A DNA stretch of 64,000 nucleotides. It comes from Deltaproteobacteria bacterium (GTDB taxonomy: Bacteria; Myxococcota; JADLHZ01). The notes beneath the pieces were generated by a model. It saw nothing but the letters and a program-made list of their open reading frames with translations, was not told the DNA's origin and did no database searches. Positions 25,859 to 34,441 of this stretch are shown piece after piece. The first letter of the stretch is position 1. The number at the start of each line of letters is the position of its first letter. The stretch lies in assembly GCA_020848545.1 (NCBI GenBank), contig JADLHZ010000006.1, forward strand, positions 1 through 64,000, in the 5' to 3' direction. Position numbers and translations under genes: made by a program.

Positions 25859-26275
25859 TCACGAGCTCGTTTCGTAGCGAAAGCGCCACTCGATGCGCAC
25901 GTCGCTGCCGACGCTGCGCGCCACCGGACATCCGCGGGCGATGGCCTCCAAACGCGCGCGGTGCTCCGCCGACAGGCTCGCCGGCAGCTCGATGTCGAGC
26001 GCGAGGCGGCCGATGCGGCGTGGATCCGAGAGCATCTCTTTGGTGACCGTCGCGCTCCCGGTCGTGAACGGCAGGCCTTCGCGCTTGGCGACGAGGGCCA
26101 TCGTCGTCACGGCGCACGACATGAGCGCCGCCGCGACGAGATCGGTCGGTGAGAACGCGCTGCCTTTGCCGCCGTTGTCGATCGGCGCGTCGGTCATGAT
26201 CTGCGTCCCGGACGGGCCGTGGTGCAGCCGCGCGCGAAACTCGCCTTCGTACGTGAGGCTCATTGAAACGCTCAT
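25859..26275 (-). CDS. OsmC family peroxide reductase
   Basis: The 138-residue product has the OsmC/Ohr fold with its two redox cysteines at Cys54 (LMSCAVTTMA) and Cys116 (ARGCPVARSV). Family members reduce organic hydroperoxides using thiols. The ATG overlaps the stop of the thioredoxin-like gene (ATGA). A start two codons upstream is possible, but the overlap favours this one. Co-expression with a thioredoxin-fold protein would fit a thiol redox role. The operon also carries a VWA lipoprotein and a membrane protein of unknown role. Confidence 0.85.
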   Translation of the reverse strand: MSVSMSLTYEGEFRARLHHGPSGTQIMTDAPIDNGGKGSAFSPTDLVAAALMSCAVTTMALVAKREGLPFTTGSATVTKEMLSDPRRIGRLALDIELPASLSAEHRARLEAIARGCPVARSVGSDVRIEWRFRYETSS

Positions 26276-26619
26276 GGGCATCCCGCCTTGTCTTTGAGGG
26301 TCGCGAGGGTCTGCTCGCCGACGAGCCGGGCGCCGTCGGCGAAGATCCACGTGGGGTAGCCAGCGATGTCTTCGGCGCGGCAGACGTCGTTCTGCGAGTG
26401 ATCGGCGTTCGAGCACTCGACGTAGATCGCGCTCGGAAACGCGTCGCCGAAGAGCTCCATCTGCGCTTTGCAGTGCGGGCACCAAAACGCGCCGTACATC
26501 TTGACGCCGGAGCTCTCGAGGCAGGGTCCCACGACCAACGCGTCGGCGCTGGTCCCGGCTGCGGCGCGCGGGGTGGCCGACCCGCAGGCGCAGAGCACGA
26601 GGAGCAGGGCGAGCTTCAT
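26272..26619 (-). CDS. thioredoxin-fold lipoprotein with CPHC motif
   Basis: The 115-residue protein has a short lipoprotein-like signal (LVLCAC). A thioredoxin-like domain follows with MYGAFWCPHCKAQM (Cys47 and Cys50), a cis-Pro segment GYPTWIF and a further Cys pair (CSN, VCRAE). This arrangement resembles the thioredoxin domain attached to VKOR-type enzymes, here as a separate protein. It probably acts in periplasmic thiol redox chemistry. It is translationally coupled to the downstream osmC-like gene and lies 50 bp after the VWA gene. Confidence 0.75.
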   Translation of the reverse strand: MKLALLLVLCACGSATPRAAAGTSADALVVGPCLESSGVKMYGAFWCPHCKAQMELFGDAFPSAIYVECSNADHSQNDVCRAEDIAGYPTWIFADGARLVGEQTLATLKDKAGCP

Positions 26620-26669
26620 CGCGTCCTTCGCTCGGTCATCGCTGCCACCGGCGTCAAGCCCATGCGACC

Positions 26670-27326
26670 TCAGTTCGCGCGCAGGTCATCCAGATAGGCG
26701 ACGAGGCGCTCCGGCTCGATGATCACCTTCCACTCGGGCGCGCCCTTCGCTTTGACCACGTGCTCCCACTCGGCGAGCCGCGCACGGTACTGCGCCGGCT
26801 GCGCGCTGTCTTGCTTCAGGCGCTTCACGTTCATCGCGAGCACGCGCATGTTCTGCAGCTCGTGGTCGTCGAAGCGGCGCGCCACGCCCGGCGGCAGATC
26901 CTCGCGCATGTCCGAGAACGCGATCATCACCTTCTTCCCGGCGCGCATCTCGGAGAGATACTCGGCGCAGAGCATCATGCCGCCGCTGATGTCGGTATAG
27001 CGCGCCCGGCCGGAGCGGTCGCCGAGCGTTCCGAGCGTGTTGGCGAGCTCGGCCTTTTGCTGATTCGCGCGCAGCGGCCGGTTGTCGAGCGTCAGCGCGA
27101 AGTCGACGTTTTGCTTCTCGTAGGTGTTGTCGTCGACGCGCACGACCACGAGGCTGTCGCCGGGGCGCATGCGCGGCAGCACCGCGGTGCGCAAGACCGC
27201 CGCCGCGTCGTCGATCTGATCGCGGTAGGTGCCCGAGGTGTCGACGAGCGCGCAGATCGCTTGGGCGTGATCGCGGCCGTCGTCGCAGGCGGTGAACAAG
27301 AGCGCGAGGCAGAGGATGCGTTTCAT
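26670..27326 (-). CDS. VWA-like lipoprotein
   Basis: The 218-residue protein has a lipoprotein signal (LLFTAC, Cys14). A von Willebrand A-like fold follows: ICALVDTSGTYRDQ provides a MIDAS DxSxT motif (Asp29, Ser31, Thr33), and RYTDISGGMMLCAEYL and VMIAFSDMREDLPPG fit later strands. VWA domains bind partners through a metal ion. Its ATG overlaps the stop of the upstream large membrane protein by 4 bp, so the two are probably made together. The partner and purpose are unknown. Confidence 0.7.
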   Translation of the reverse strand: MKRILCLALLFTACDDGRDHAQAICALVDTSGTYRDQIDDAAAVLRTAVLPRMRPGDSLVVVRVDDNTYEKQNVDFALTLDNRPLRANQQKAELANTLGTLGDRSGRARYTDISGGMMLCAEYLSEMRAGKKVMIAFSDMREDLPPGVARRFDDHELQNMRVLAMNVKRLKQDSAQPAQYRARLAEWEHVVKAKGAPEWKVIIEPERLVAYLDDLRAN

Positions 27327-28753
27327 GGCTTGCTCCGTTTCAGGTTGGGGACGGTGAGCGCTTCAGTCGGGCCCTGCGGCAGCGCGCGTTGCGGTTGCTG
27401 GCGCACGTACATCCGCTCGAAGAGCAGCGGCACGGCGATGTAGACGTCGAAGATCGCCGAGAGCCCCTTCGCCATGAACCACAGGCAGCGGCCCAAGATG
27501 CGCGAGGCGAGGCCGAGGAAGCCGAGCACGAACGCGACGGCGATGGTGCCGACGTGGCGGCCGCTCGTTACGAGCATCTCCAGCGGCACGGCGACGAGCG
27601 CGAGCAGCCACGGCAAGACGAAGCCGAGCACCGCTTGGCCGACGACCGGGATCAGCGACAACGACGAGCGCTCGGGCTTGTGTCCGGAGAGCGTCGCCTT
27701 CAACGCCATGTCGGCTTCGACGATCTGCTCGCGCAAGATCGCGAGCGACGCTTCGATCGCGGCGAAGATGAACAGCGACAGAAACGCCATGCCGAAGATC
27801 AGCCGCCGCTTGTCGCGCGTCAGCGTCTGCAGGCGTGGGAACAGCTCGGTGATGCCGATGGCCTCCATGAGGAAGAGGCCCGCCGCCGCTTCCATCAACA
27901 CGAGCACGAGCGCGGCGATCTGCGCCACGCCCATGCCGCCCACGCGCGACGTCGTCGGCACCAGCTCGGCCATCGGCAGCGCGATCAATTGAAAGTTCAC
28001 GAAGGCTCCGCCGATCGCCACGAGCGTGACGATGAGCGAGATGATGAAGGTGACGACGGCGTCGGCCGCGATTGACCGGCGCGCGGCTTCGTCGCCTTGG
28101 CGGATCTGCTCGTAGCGCTCGATCTGCGCGTCGACCTTGTTCGTCACGTCGAGCACGCGGCTGACGGCGCCGTGCGTTTGCCGGAGCGTGCCGTGGATGT
28201 CTTTCACCACCGGCGCGAGCCCATGAAGCACTTTGTGCCTCTCGGCCGCCGCGTCCTGATACTCCCGCTGCGCCTTCTTCTCGGCGCTGATCGCGTGACT
28301 CTTGATCTCCTCCAAGATCTTGCGGCTCGACTTGTCGGGCAGCTCCGGCAGCTTGGCGATGCTCTCGACGGCGGCAGACCACCCAGGCGGAGGCGGTGGC
28401 ATGTCCTGACTCCTTTCGAGATCGGCGTTGAGCTTCTCGGCGCCGGTCGCGAGCTTTTGGTGCAGCTCGGGATAGTGGCGCAGCTCGCGCGAGAAGCCTT
28501 CCTTGATGCGCACGAACTCGCGCTCGATCTTGCGCTCCTGCGCGGCGCGCCCGGCTTCGAGCAAGAGCTCCTTCGAATGCGCGACCAAGGCCTGCGCGTG
28601 CTTCTTGCACCACATGCCGAACGCGCGCAGCGGACCCGACGCGGCCTGGCCGAAGCTCCTGAGCGCGCGGCGGATCGCGTCGCGGCCGGCGAAGAGCACG
28701 ATTTGGCTCAGGAGGATGAGCAGGAAGATCTGAAACGGGGTGATCGACGTCAT
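27323..28753 (-). CDS. multi-pass membrane protein with coiled-coil region
   Basis: The 476-residue protein has an N-terminal membrane helix (ITPFQIFLLILLSQIVLFAG). A charged helical or coiled-coil stretch follows at about residues 25-215. Five or so membrane helices come from residue 225 onward (VVTFIISLIVTLVAIGGAFV, IAALVLVLMEAAAGLFLM, LIFGMAFLSLFIFAAIEASL, LPWLLALVAVPLEML, IAVAFVLGFLGLASRIL). No catalytic motif is visible. It is the first gene of a coupled group leading into the VWA lipoprotein. A membrane scaffold for the VWA protein is plausible. The family is not recognised. Confidence 0.65.
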   Translation of the reverse strand: MTSITPFQIFLLILLSQIVLFAGRDAIRRALRSFGQAASGPLRAFGMWCKKHAQALVAHSKELLLEAGRAAQERKIEREFVRIKEGFSRELRHYPELHQKLATGAEKLNADLERSQDMPPPPPGWSAAVESIAKLPELPDKSSRKILEEIKSHAISAEKKAQREYQDAAAERHKVLHGLAPVVKDIHGTLRQTHGAVSRVLDVTNKVDAQIERYEQIRQGDEAARRSIAADAVVTFIISLIVTLVAIGGAFVNFQLIALPMAELVPTTSRVGGMGVAQIAALVLVLMEAAAGLFLMEAIGITELFPRLQTLTRDKRRLIFGMAFLSLFIFAAIEASLAILREQIVEADMALKATLSGHKPERSSLSLIPVVGQAVLGFVLPWLLALVAVPLEMLVTSGRHVGTIAVAFVLGFLGLASRILGRCLWFMAKGLSAIFDVYIAVPLLFERMYVRQQPQRALPQGPTEALTVPNLKRSKP

Positions 28754-28818
28754 GAATGACTCCTTGCGTGATCACCGGATTGCGCTCGGCGAAGCGGACG
28801 AAGTATTTTGCGGAACGT

Positions 28819-29805
28819 ATGACGGCGTCCGACATCGACGATCCGCTCGAGCTCTACGATGAGCTCTATATAAACGGTGAGCGGCCGGATCCCGTCGCGT
28901 TTGCGGCGAAGTATCCAGGCACTCCGGATCTGCTCGCGCGGATCCGCCGGCTCGATGCCGTGCACGACGAGCTCGACCTCGCGGTGAGTCGGCCAGCGGC
29001 GCGCGCTTGGCCAAAGGCGATCGGCGGCTACACGCTCGGCGCGATGCTCGGCGAAGGCGGCATGGGCGCGGTGTTCGAGGGCGTGTCAGCCGCTGGCGTG
29101 AAGTGCGCGGTGAAGCTCATGCGCAGCGAGACGCAGATCGCGCTGCAACGCTTCGAGCGCGAGGCGGCGATCGCGAAGACCCTGACGGGGGACGGCATCG
29201 CGCGCTTGCTCGACTTCGGCATCGAGCGCGGGCGGGCGTACCTCGTCAGCGAGCGCATCGAAGGGCACACCTTGAAGGACCTTTGCGCCGGGCCGCTGCC
29301 AGATGCGGTGGAGGTGGCGCGGCGGGTCGGTTGGATCTGGGTGGCGGCGCGCGCGATCGCCGAAGCGCACGCGCAGGGCATCGTGCACCGCGATCTGAAA
29401 CCGTCGAACCTGATGCTCGACGCGCGCGGCCGCGTGAGGGTGATCGACTTCGGCCTGGCGGCACAGTCGGACGCGCTTGCTCTCACGCGCTCCGGCATCT
29501 TCATCGGCTCACATTCTTACGCGGCGCCGGAGCAGCTGCTCGGCGAGCGCCGCGCGATCGGGCCGCATACCGACGTGTTCGGGCTCGCGGCGACTTTGTT
29601 CGAGCTCCTCACCGGCGAAGCGCCGTTTCGCTACCCGACCTTCGCCGCGCGGCTCGAGCACGCGACCGACAAGCCGAAGCACTCCGCGCGGGATCTCAAT
29701 CCGGCGGTGTCGGCGAAGCTCAGTAAGGCGATCGGCAAAGCGCTCTTGCCGCAGGTGAAGAAGCGGACGCCGAGCGCGGAAGAGTTCGCCGCGGCGATCA
29801 AGTAG
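28819..29805 (+). CDS. cytoplasmic Ser/Thr protein kinase
   Basis: The 328-residue protein carries an N-terminal leader of about 65 residues with an acidic DELYINGERPDP-like element. A complete Hanks-type kinase domain follows: glycine loop GEGGMGAVFEG, Lys99 in CAVKLMR, catalytic loop HRDLKPSN at about 190-197 and DFG at about 210-212. SYAAPEQ and TDVFGLAATLFELLTG lie in the C-lobe. There is no transmembrane segment or sensor domain. It converges on a sigma-factor gene with an 8-bp overlap. Such leaders and pairings occur in planctomycete and myxobacterial kinases linked to sigma factors. I infer that the two may work together. Confidence 0.9.
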   Translation: MTASDIDDPLELYDELYINGERPDPVAFAAKYPGTPDLLARIRRLDAVHDELDLAVSRPAARAWPKAIGGYTLGAMLGEGGMGAVFEGVSAAGVKCAVKLMRSETQIALQRFEREAAIAKTLTGDGIARLLDFGIERGRAYLVSERIEGHTLKDLCAGPLPDAVEVARRVGWIWVAARAIAEAHAQGIVHRDLKPSNLMLDARGRVRVIDFGLAAQSDALALTRSGIFIGSHSYAAPEQLLGERRAIGPHTDVFGLAATLFELLTGEAPFRYPTFAARLEHATDKPKHSARDLNPAVSAKLSKAIGKALLPQVKKRTPSAEEFAAAIK

Positions 29806-30373
29806 CATCGACGATCTTCCGGTGCGCCCGCGACACCATCTTCCGCGCCGCCTCCGCGCTGCAATCGAGCGCGTCGCCGATCTCTTGGTGCGTGAAGCCG
29901 TGGTGGTGCATCAACAGCGCCGCCGCGAGATCGGGCTTCAGCTCAGCGACCTGCGCCATCACCGCTTCGGCGCGCCGGCGATCGTCGAGCTGTGACTCGA
30001 GCGATTTCTTCAGCGCCTGCTCTTCGGCGCGCGAGAGGCTGGTGTCGGCGCCGGCGTTGCGCTTCTCGGCGTGGTGATGGCGGTAGCGATCGATCACCTC
30101 GAGCGAGGCGAGCTTCTTCACCCACGCCGCGAACGCCGTGCTGCCTTGCCACTCGTGCTTCGGCAGCTCCTCCAAGATCTTGATCGCCGCGGTCTGCTCG
30201 ATGTCGTCGGTCTCTTCGCGACGGCCGAGCGCTTTGCCAACGCGAGCCTTGCGTCCCCGTACAGCGATCCTGATCAGCGGCCAGTAGTGCGCGAGCACCT
30301 CTTGTTGCGCGTCGCGCTCGCCGGCTTTGGCACGCGCGATGAGCTCTTGCAGGAACGTGGACGTCTGCGGCAC
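29798..30373 (-). CDS. ECF-type RNA polymerase sigma factor
   Basis: The 191-residue product begins at a GTG preceded by GGCAGGG. Region 2 is visible as ETDDIEQTAAIKILEELPKHEW, with WVKKLASLEVIDRYRHHHAEKR beyond it. Region 4 has LMHHHGFTHQEIGDALDCSAEAARKMVSRAHRKI, the promoter -35-recognising helix-turn-helix. There is no region 1 or 3. Its 3' end overlaps the convergent Ser/Thr kinase gene, and no anti-sigma factor gene is adjacent. Kinase-linked regulation of the sigma factor is therefore an attractive inference. Its start is divergent from glpA. Confidence 0.82.
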   Translation of the reverse strand: MPQTSTFLQELIARAKAGERDAQQEVLAHYWPLIRIAVRGRKARVGKALGRREETDDIEQTAAIKILEELPKHEWQGSTAFAAWVKKLASLEVIDRYRHHHAEKRNAGADTSLSRAEEQALKKSLESQLDDRRRAEAVMAQVAELKPDLAAALLMHHHGFTHQEIGDALDCSAEAARKMVSRAHRKIVDAT

Positions 30374-30428
30374 CGAACGACCCTGCCGAAATTGCACGCA
30401 AGTGTCGAGGCGGGGTACACGACGGCAG

Positions 30429-32057
30429 GTGTATGACGTAGCGATCATCGGCGGCGGCATCAACGGCCTCGGGGTGGCGCGTGACTTGGCCAAGCGCGGC
30501 CTCAGCGTGTACCTGGCCGAGAAGAGCGACTTCGGTGTCGGCGCCACGGGCAACTCGAGCGGAATGTTCCACGGCGGCGCGCGCTACCTGCTGAGCGATC
30601 CCCACGTCGTGTCGGACTCGTGCAAGGACTCGGGCTACGTGCAGACGATGGCGCAGAACCTCGTGTTCCGCATTCCGTTCTTCATCCCGATCTACGAAGG
30701 TCGGAGCCCGTCGAAGAACAACGTCTTGCTGATGGACGCGTTCTTCTCGGCCTACGACGACTATCAGCCGCTCAAGCACGGCCTGCCGCACCAGCGCCTG
30801 AACGTGGGAGAAGCGCTGCGCATCGAGCCGGGCATCGCGCGTGAAGGTCTGCTCGGCGCTCTGACCATGGACGAGTGGGGCGTCGACACGTTTCGGCTGT
30901 GCACGCTGAATGCGCTCGATGCCCGCGCGCATGGTGCCGTCATCGCGAATCACACGGAGGTGCTGCGGCTCGCGCGGGACGAGCACGGGCGCATCATCGG
31001 CTTCGACGTGCGCGACGCGAGCGGCAAAGAGGAGGCGATCCGCGCGCGGCTCGTCGTCAATTGCACCGGCGCGTGGAACAACAAGCGCGAGCGCGGGTTC
31101 GGGATCGAAGCGAAGGTGCGGCCGGGAAAAGGCATCCACCTCGTCTACGACGGCCGCATCAGCGACTTCGCGATCGTCACGTTTGCGGTCGACGGGCGAC
31201 AAGTGTTTTTGATGCCGCATCAGAACGAGACGTGGTTCGGCACCACCGACGACGACTACTTCGGCGATCCCGACGCGTTGACCGTGAGCGAAGACGACGT
31301 CGCCTATTGTCGTGTCGCCGCCGCGCGCGTGTTTCCGAAGATCGCCGAGTACCGCTGTTTCGCGACTTCGGTGGGACTGCGCCCGACGATTCATGCGTGG
31401 GGCCCGAACGAAGACGATCTCAGCCGCGATCACGCGATCATCGATCACGCGGTCGAAGGCAGCCCGGGCGTGGTGTCGATGATCGGCGGCAAGCTCGCGA
31501 GCTATCGCACGATGACCGCCGAGCTCGCCGACGAAGTGCTGCGCCTGCTCGATCGGCCGGTGGTCGCTTGCCGCACCCACCTCGATCCGCTGCCTGGGCA
31601 CGAGAAGCTCGTCGATGCCGAGGCGCTGGCACGAGAGTCCGGCGCGGAGGGAACGGCGGTCCGGCGGCTGGTGCGCCGGCACGGCACGCGCGCGCAGCAG
31701 ATCCTGCAGCAGGGCGCGCGAACGCCAGGCGGGCTCGCGACGGCTTGCGCGTGCGAGCCCGTGCTCGAGTGCGAGGTGCGGCACGTGCTCCAGAACGAGT
31801 GGGTCGCGGCGCCGAGCGACCTCGTGCGGCGATGCCGGGTGGGCGTCGGCCCGTGCCTGGGCCTCAGGTGCGCGCAGCGCGTCGGGCAGATCTACGCCGA
31901 AGAGAAGGGCGGCGATCACACGACGGCGATCGCTGCGGCGATCGAGATCTTCACGCACGCAAAGCGCCGGGCGCTGCCGGTGCTCGATGATGCGCTCGAT
32001 CGGCAGCTCGCCCGCGTCGAGCGCGCCCTCGTGGACAATGGCGGGGCGCCTCCTTGA
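30429..32057 (+). CDS. glpA: glycerol-3-phosphate dehydrogenase, anaerobic GlpA type
   Basis: The 542-residue flavoprotein oxidises glycerol 3-phosphate to dihydroxyacetone phosphate. It has the FAD-binding IIGGGINGLG motif at residues 7-15 and ATGNSSGMFHGGARYLL. The C-terminal DAO_C domain includes EVRHVLQNEWVAAPSDLV and CRVGVGPCLGLRC, a cysteine-containing ending typical of GlpA rather than GlpD. GTG is the start; upstream in-frame codons run through the sigma-factor gene. The downstream gene resembles glpB. After an insertion, a GlpC-like iron-sulfur protein follows, consistent with a quinone-linked complex. It is divergent from the sigma-factor gene with 55 bp between starts. Confidence 0.88.
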   Translation: MYDVAIIGGGINGLGVARDLAKRGLSVYLAEKSDFGVGATGNSSGMFHGGARYLLSDPHVVSDSCKDSGYVQTMAQNLVFRIPFFIPIYEGRSPSKNNVLLMDAFFSAYDDYQPLKHGLPHQRLNVGEALRIEPGIAREGLLGALTMDEWGVDTFRLCTLNALDARAHGAVIANHTEVLRLARDEHGRIIGFDVRDASGKEEAIRARLVVNCTGAWNNKRERGFGIEAKVRPGKGIHLVYDGRISDFAIVTFAVDGRQVFLMPHQNETWFGTTDDDYFGDPDALTVSEDDVAYCRVAAARVFPKIAEYRCFATSVGLRPTIHAWGPNEDDLSRDHAIIDHAVEGSPGVVSMIGGKLASYRTMTAELADEVLRLLDRPVVACRTHLDPLPGHEKLVDAEALARESGAEGTAVRRLVRRHGTRAQQILQQGARTPGGLATACACEPVLECEVRHVLQNEWVAAPSDLVRRCRVGVGPCLGLRCAQRVGQIYAEEKGGDHTTAIAAAIEIFTHAKRRALPVLDDALDRQLARVERALVDNGGAPP

Positions 32058-32950
32058 GCAAGCGCCTCTTCGTGCTCGGGCTCGACGCGCGCGCGACGAC
32101 CTTTGCGCTCCGCTTGCGCGATCGCGCCGAGCTGACGCTGGTTGCCGACGCCGCGGATGAGCTCGTCGCGTTCGGGGGCGCGACGACGTTTCGCGACGCG
32201 GCCGATGTGGCGAACGTGGCGGCCCTCCTTGCACCGTTGGATGACGCGCTCGTGTTCGGTCGCGCGCGCGTGGTGACGGCGCTCGGCGTCGTGCGCGACG
32301 TGGACGTGCGGCCGGCGCGGGCCTTGGCGTTCCCGGGGCCGAAGCGGGTGCTCTGCGTGGGCTTCGCCGGATGGCGCGAGTGGTCGGCGGCGCGCGTCGC
32401 TGACGGTCTTCGCAGCGCGGGCGTTCCGGCGGAGGCGGTCAACGTTCAGCTCTTCGGCGCGGCGCCGGATGCGTCGTGGCCCCAGATGCGCGAGCGGTTG
32501 ATGGACACGGCGTTTCGCGGCGAGCTGGTCGACGCGTTGAAGCCGAAGCTCGACGGCGGCGCGCTCGTGCTGATGCCGCCGCTGCTCGGCGAGACGACGA
32601 CCGGGCTGTCGATGACGCAGGCGCTCGGCAACGAGTGCGGCATCGACCCCGCCCGCGTGGGCGAAGCGATCGCGACGGCGCCGGCGTTGTTCGGCGAACG
32701 GCACGCCGAACGTGTGGCGCGCGCGTTGATGGCGCGGTCGCCGATCTCGGAGCTCGCGGACGCGCTGAAGGACGGCGACGTGCATGTGTTCACGACGCGG
32801 GCGAAGGGATGGCTCAGCGCGCGCGCGAGCAGCAAGGTGACCTTTCACGGCGCCGCGATCGATCGCCGCCTCGCGCGCCTTTCGTTCGCAGATGCGTGGG
32901 TCGCGGGCCTGCGTGACGCCGAAGCCGTGGAGCGATCATGGGCGCTGTGA
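32054..32950 (+). CDS. GlpB-like subunit
   Basis: The 298-residue protein is shorter than E. coli GlpB (about 420). Its best recognisable segment is ALVLMPPLLGETTTGLS, similar to the GlpB central region. No GxGxxG nucleotide-binding loop is visible at its N-terminus, so the assignment relies partly on its position between glpA and a ferredoxin-like gene. The start is a TTG overlapping the glpA stop (TTGA). GlpB normally anchors the flavin-containing dehydrogenase to electron carriers. Here the reduced size suggests a streamlined or divergent subunit. Confidence 0.5.
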   Translation: MSKRLFVLGLDARATTFALRLRDRAELTLVADAADELVAFGGATTFRDAADVANVAALLAPLDDALVFGRARVVTALGVVRDVDVRPARALAFPGPKRVLCVGFAGWREWSAARVADGLRSAGVPAEAVNVQLFGAAPDASWPQMRERLMDTAFRGELVDALKPKLDGGALVLMPPLLGETTTGLSMTQALGNECGIDPARVGEAIATAPALFGERHAERVARALMARSPISELADALKDGDVHVFTTRAKGWLSARASSKVTFHGAAIDRRLARLSFADAWVAGLRDAEAVERSWAL

Positions 32951-33339
32951 GCGTACGCAATCTCGAGGCGTTGACGAAGCTCGCTTGGAAGCTGGTCCTG
33001 CGCGCGGCATCGCGGCCCTTCGTGCGCCCGGCGAAGGCCGACGCAGTGCTTGCCGCGTATGCCGCCGATGGCGTGGCGCTCGTGACGGCGAAGGAGCGCG
33101 CGGCGGCGCCGTTCGTGCGCCGGTGCACCGGCTGCGGTCGCTGCGACGGGCTCGACACCCGCGGTCCGGCGCCGTCGCTGCTCGTCTTGCGGCTCGGGCG
33201 CGAAGGGCAGGACGCGAAGATCGCGGAAGGCAGCGTCGACCGCTTGCGGCCGATCGCCAAGGCGATCCTGCAAGTGTGCCCCGAGCGCGTCGACGTGCCG
33301 GCGATGATCGCGGCGATCGATCGGCGGGCGGCGCGGTAG
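32938..33339 (+). CDS. ferredoxin-like 4Fe-4S protein
   Basis: The 133-residue protein has one cluster-type motif, CTGCGRC (Cys63, Cys66, Cys69), with a fourth Cys in VCPERV (Cys114). This could hold a single [4Fe-4S] cluster. The rest is helical. Its ATG lies 13 bp inside the preceding gene, so the two are coupled. It is likely to pass electrons from GlpA/GlpB to a downstream carrier. It ends at the left flank of the transposase insertion, after which the cluster resumes with other oxidase subunits. Confidence 0.65.
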   Translation: MGAVSVRNLEALTKLAWKLVLRAASRPFVRPAKADAVLAAYAADGVALVTAKERAAAPFVRRCTGCGRCDGLDTRGPAPSLLVLRLGREGQDAKIAEGSVDRLRPIAKAILQVCPERVDVPAMIAAIDRRAAR

Positions 33340-33550
33340 GGTGGGTGCGAAAGCGGGGACGGAGAGCCTTTGGCGCGGTTGGTCATTGCATGTCCGACCT
33401 TCGTGGTGGAATCGCGCCCATTGCTCCTGCGAGTTCCGATCGCGGCTCCTGCGTGCTTCGGCCGGAGTGAGGCTTGGCGGCTGCGCATGCGACGTTGGTG
33501 GCGGCCTTCTATGCGCAACGCAGGGGCGATCGGAAACGATCGAAGCGTCG
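33340..33550. other. flank of the first transposase with a degenerate element end
   Basis: This stretch has no gene. The part at about 33430-33520 resembles the outer inverted repeat of the second transposase element, read from outside in. Shared blocks are around GAGTTCCGATCG, GCGTGCTTCGGCCGGA and GTGGCGGCC. A short hairpin, CGATCG-GAAA-CGATCG, is at 33527-33542. I infer a decayed element end. The similarity is by eye only. Confidence 0.4.
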
Positions 33551-34360
33551 TCATGCGCGTGCGGCCCAGCCTTTCTTGCGTAGCTCGCGCTCCAACCGTG
33601 AGCCGCGTGGGCGCACGATCGGTGGGTCGGCGCTGGTGTGGAGCTCGGCGAAGGAGGTGAAGGCGTCGATGTCGACGTAGCGCGCACGGCCTTTCTCGAT
33701 GCGCAGTTTGCATCGCACAGCATTGATGGTGCCGAAGTGCTTCGCCGCATTGGTGAAGAGGTACTCGAGGCAAGCAGCGATCTCGGTCGGCGTCTCGAGC
33801 GCATGCAGATGGTAGCGTTCGACGAACACTGGGCCAATCCACCCCTGCCGATCGCGCATCGCACCGCCGCGCGGATCCAGTGAGCCGCCGGCCTCGCGCA
33901 CGCTGGCGGCGTTGAGTGAGCGCGCAAGGCTGATCGCGATCTTCTGCACACCGCGCGCGAGCCACTTCGCGCCGTCGACCTCGCACAGCATGTGCACGTG
34001 GTCGCCGAGCACAGCGTAGTGCACCACGCGAAAACCGTCGCCATCGCGTGCTGCATCCTGTGGCTCGATGACCCGCGGCACAGCACGAGACACGAGACGA
34101 AAGCGCGAAAAAGCGCGTTTCACGAGCGCGTACTTCTTACGGTTCCGAAGATTGGGCGCGGAACGGCGCAGCTTCAACGTCACATGCACAGCGCTTTGGG
34201 TTCCGAGAGATGGGCGCGGGATGTGCGGCGCCACCTTCTTCGCTCCCGGCGGCTTCGGTGGTCGCCCCGGACCACGCTTGATGTCGCGCGCCTTCTTCCC
34301 AGCCAAGCGCTCGGCGATTTGCCGATTCACCGAACGCTCGAAGCGTCCGAACGGCAACAT
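33551..34360 (-). CDS. REP-associated (Y1/HUH) transposase, copy 1
   Basis: The 269-residue protein belongs to the Y1_Tnp/RAYT group. The metal-binding HUH motif is in HYAVLGDHVHMLCEV and the likely nucleophile Tyr is in CLEYLFTNAAKHF. An N-terminal basic GPGRPPKPPG segment is shared with the second copy. It shares the overall pattern but many residues differ, so the two copies are not recent duplicates. It lies between the ferredoxin-like gene and the AGPS-like oxidase, opposite in direction, and appears to have split that operon. Only its downstream flank shows an element-end sequence. Confidence 0.82.
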   Translation of the reverse strand: MLPFGRFERSVNRQIAERLAGKKARDIKRGPGRPPKPPGAKKVAPHIPRPSLGTQSAVHVTLKLRRSAPNLRNRKKYALVKRAFSRFRLVSRAVPRVIEPQDAARDGDGFRVVHYAVLGDHVHMLCEVDGAKWLARGVQKIAISLARSLNAASVREAGGSLDPRGGAMRDRQGWIGPVFVERYHLHALETPTEIAACLEYLFTNAAKHFGTINAVRCKLRIEKGRARYVDIDAFTSFAELHTSADPPIVRPRGSRLERELRKKGWAARA

Positions 34361-34441
34361 CGCTTGGCGAACGTCACGAAAGCCACGCCCGCACCGACGT
34401 GCCCAGTGGCTGTACCCGTTCTCGCGCCGGCCTCTGAGACC

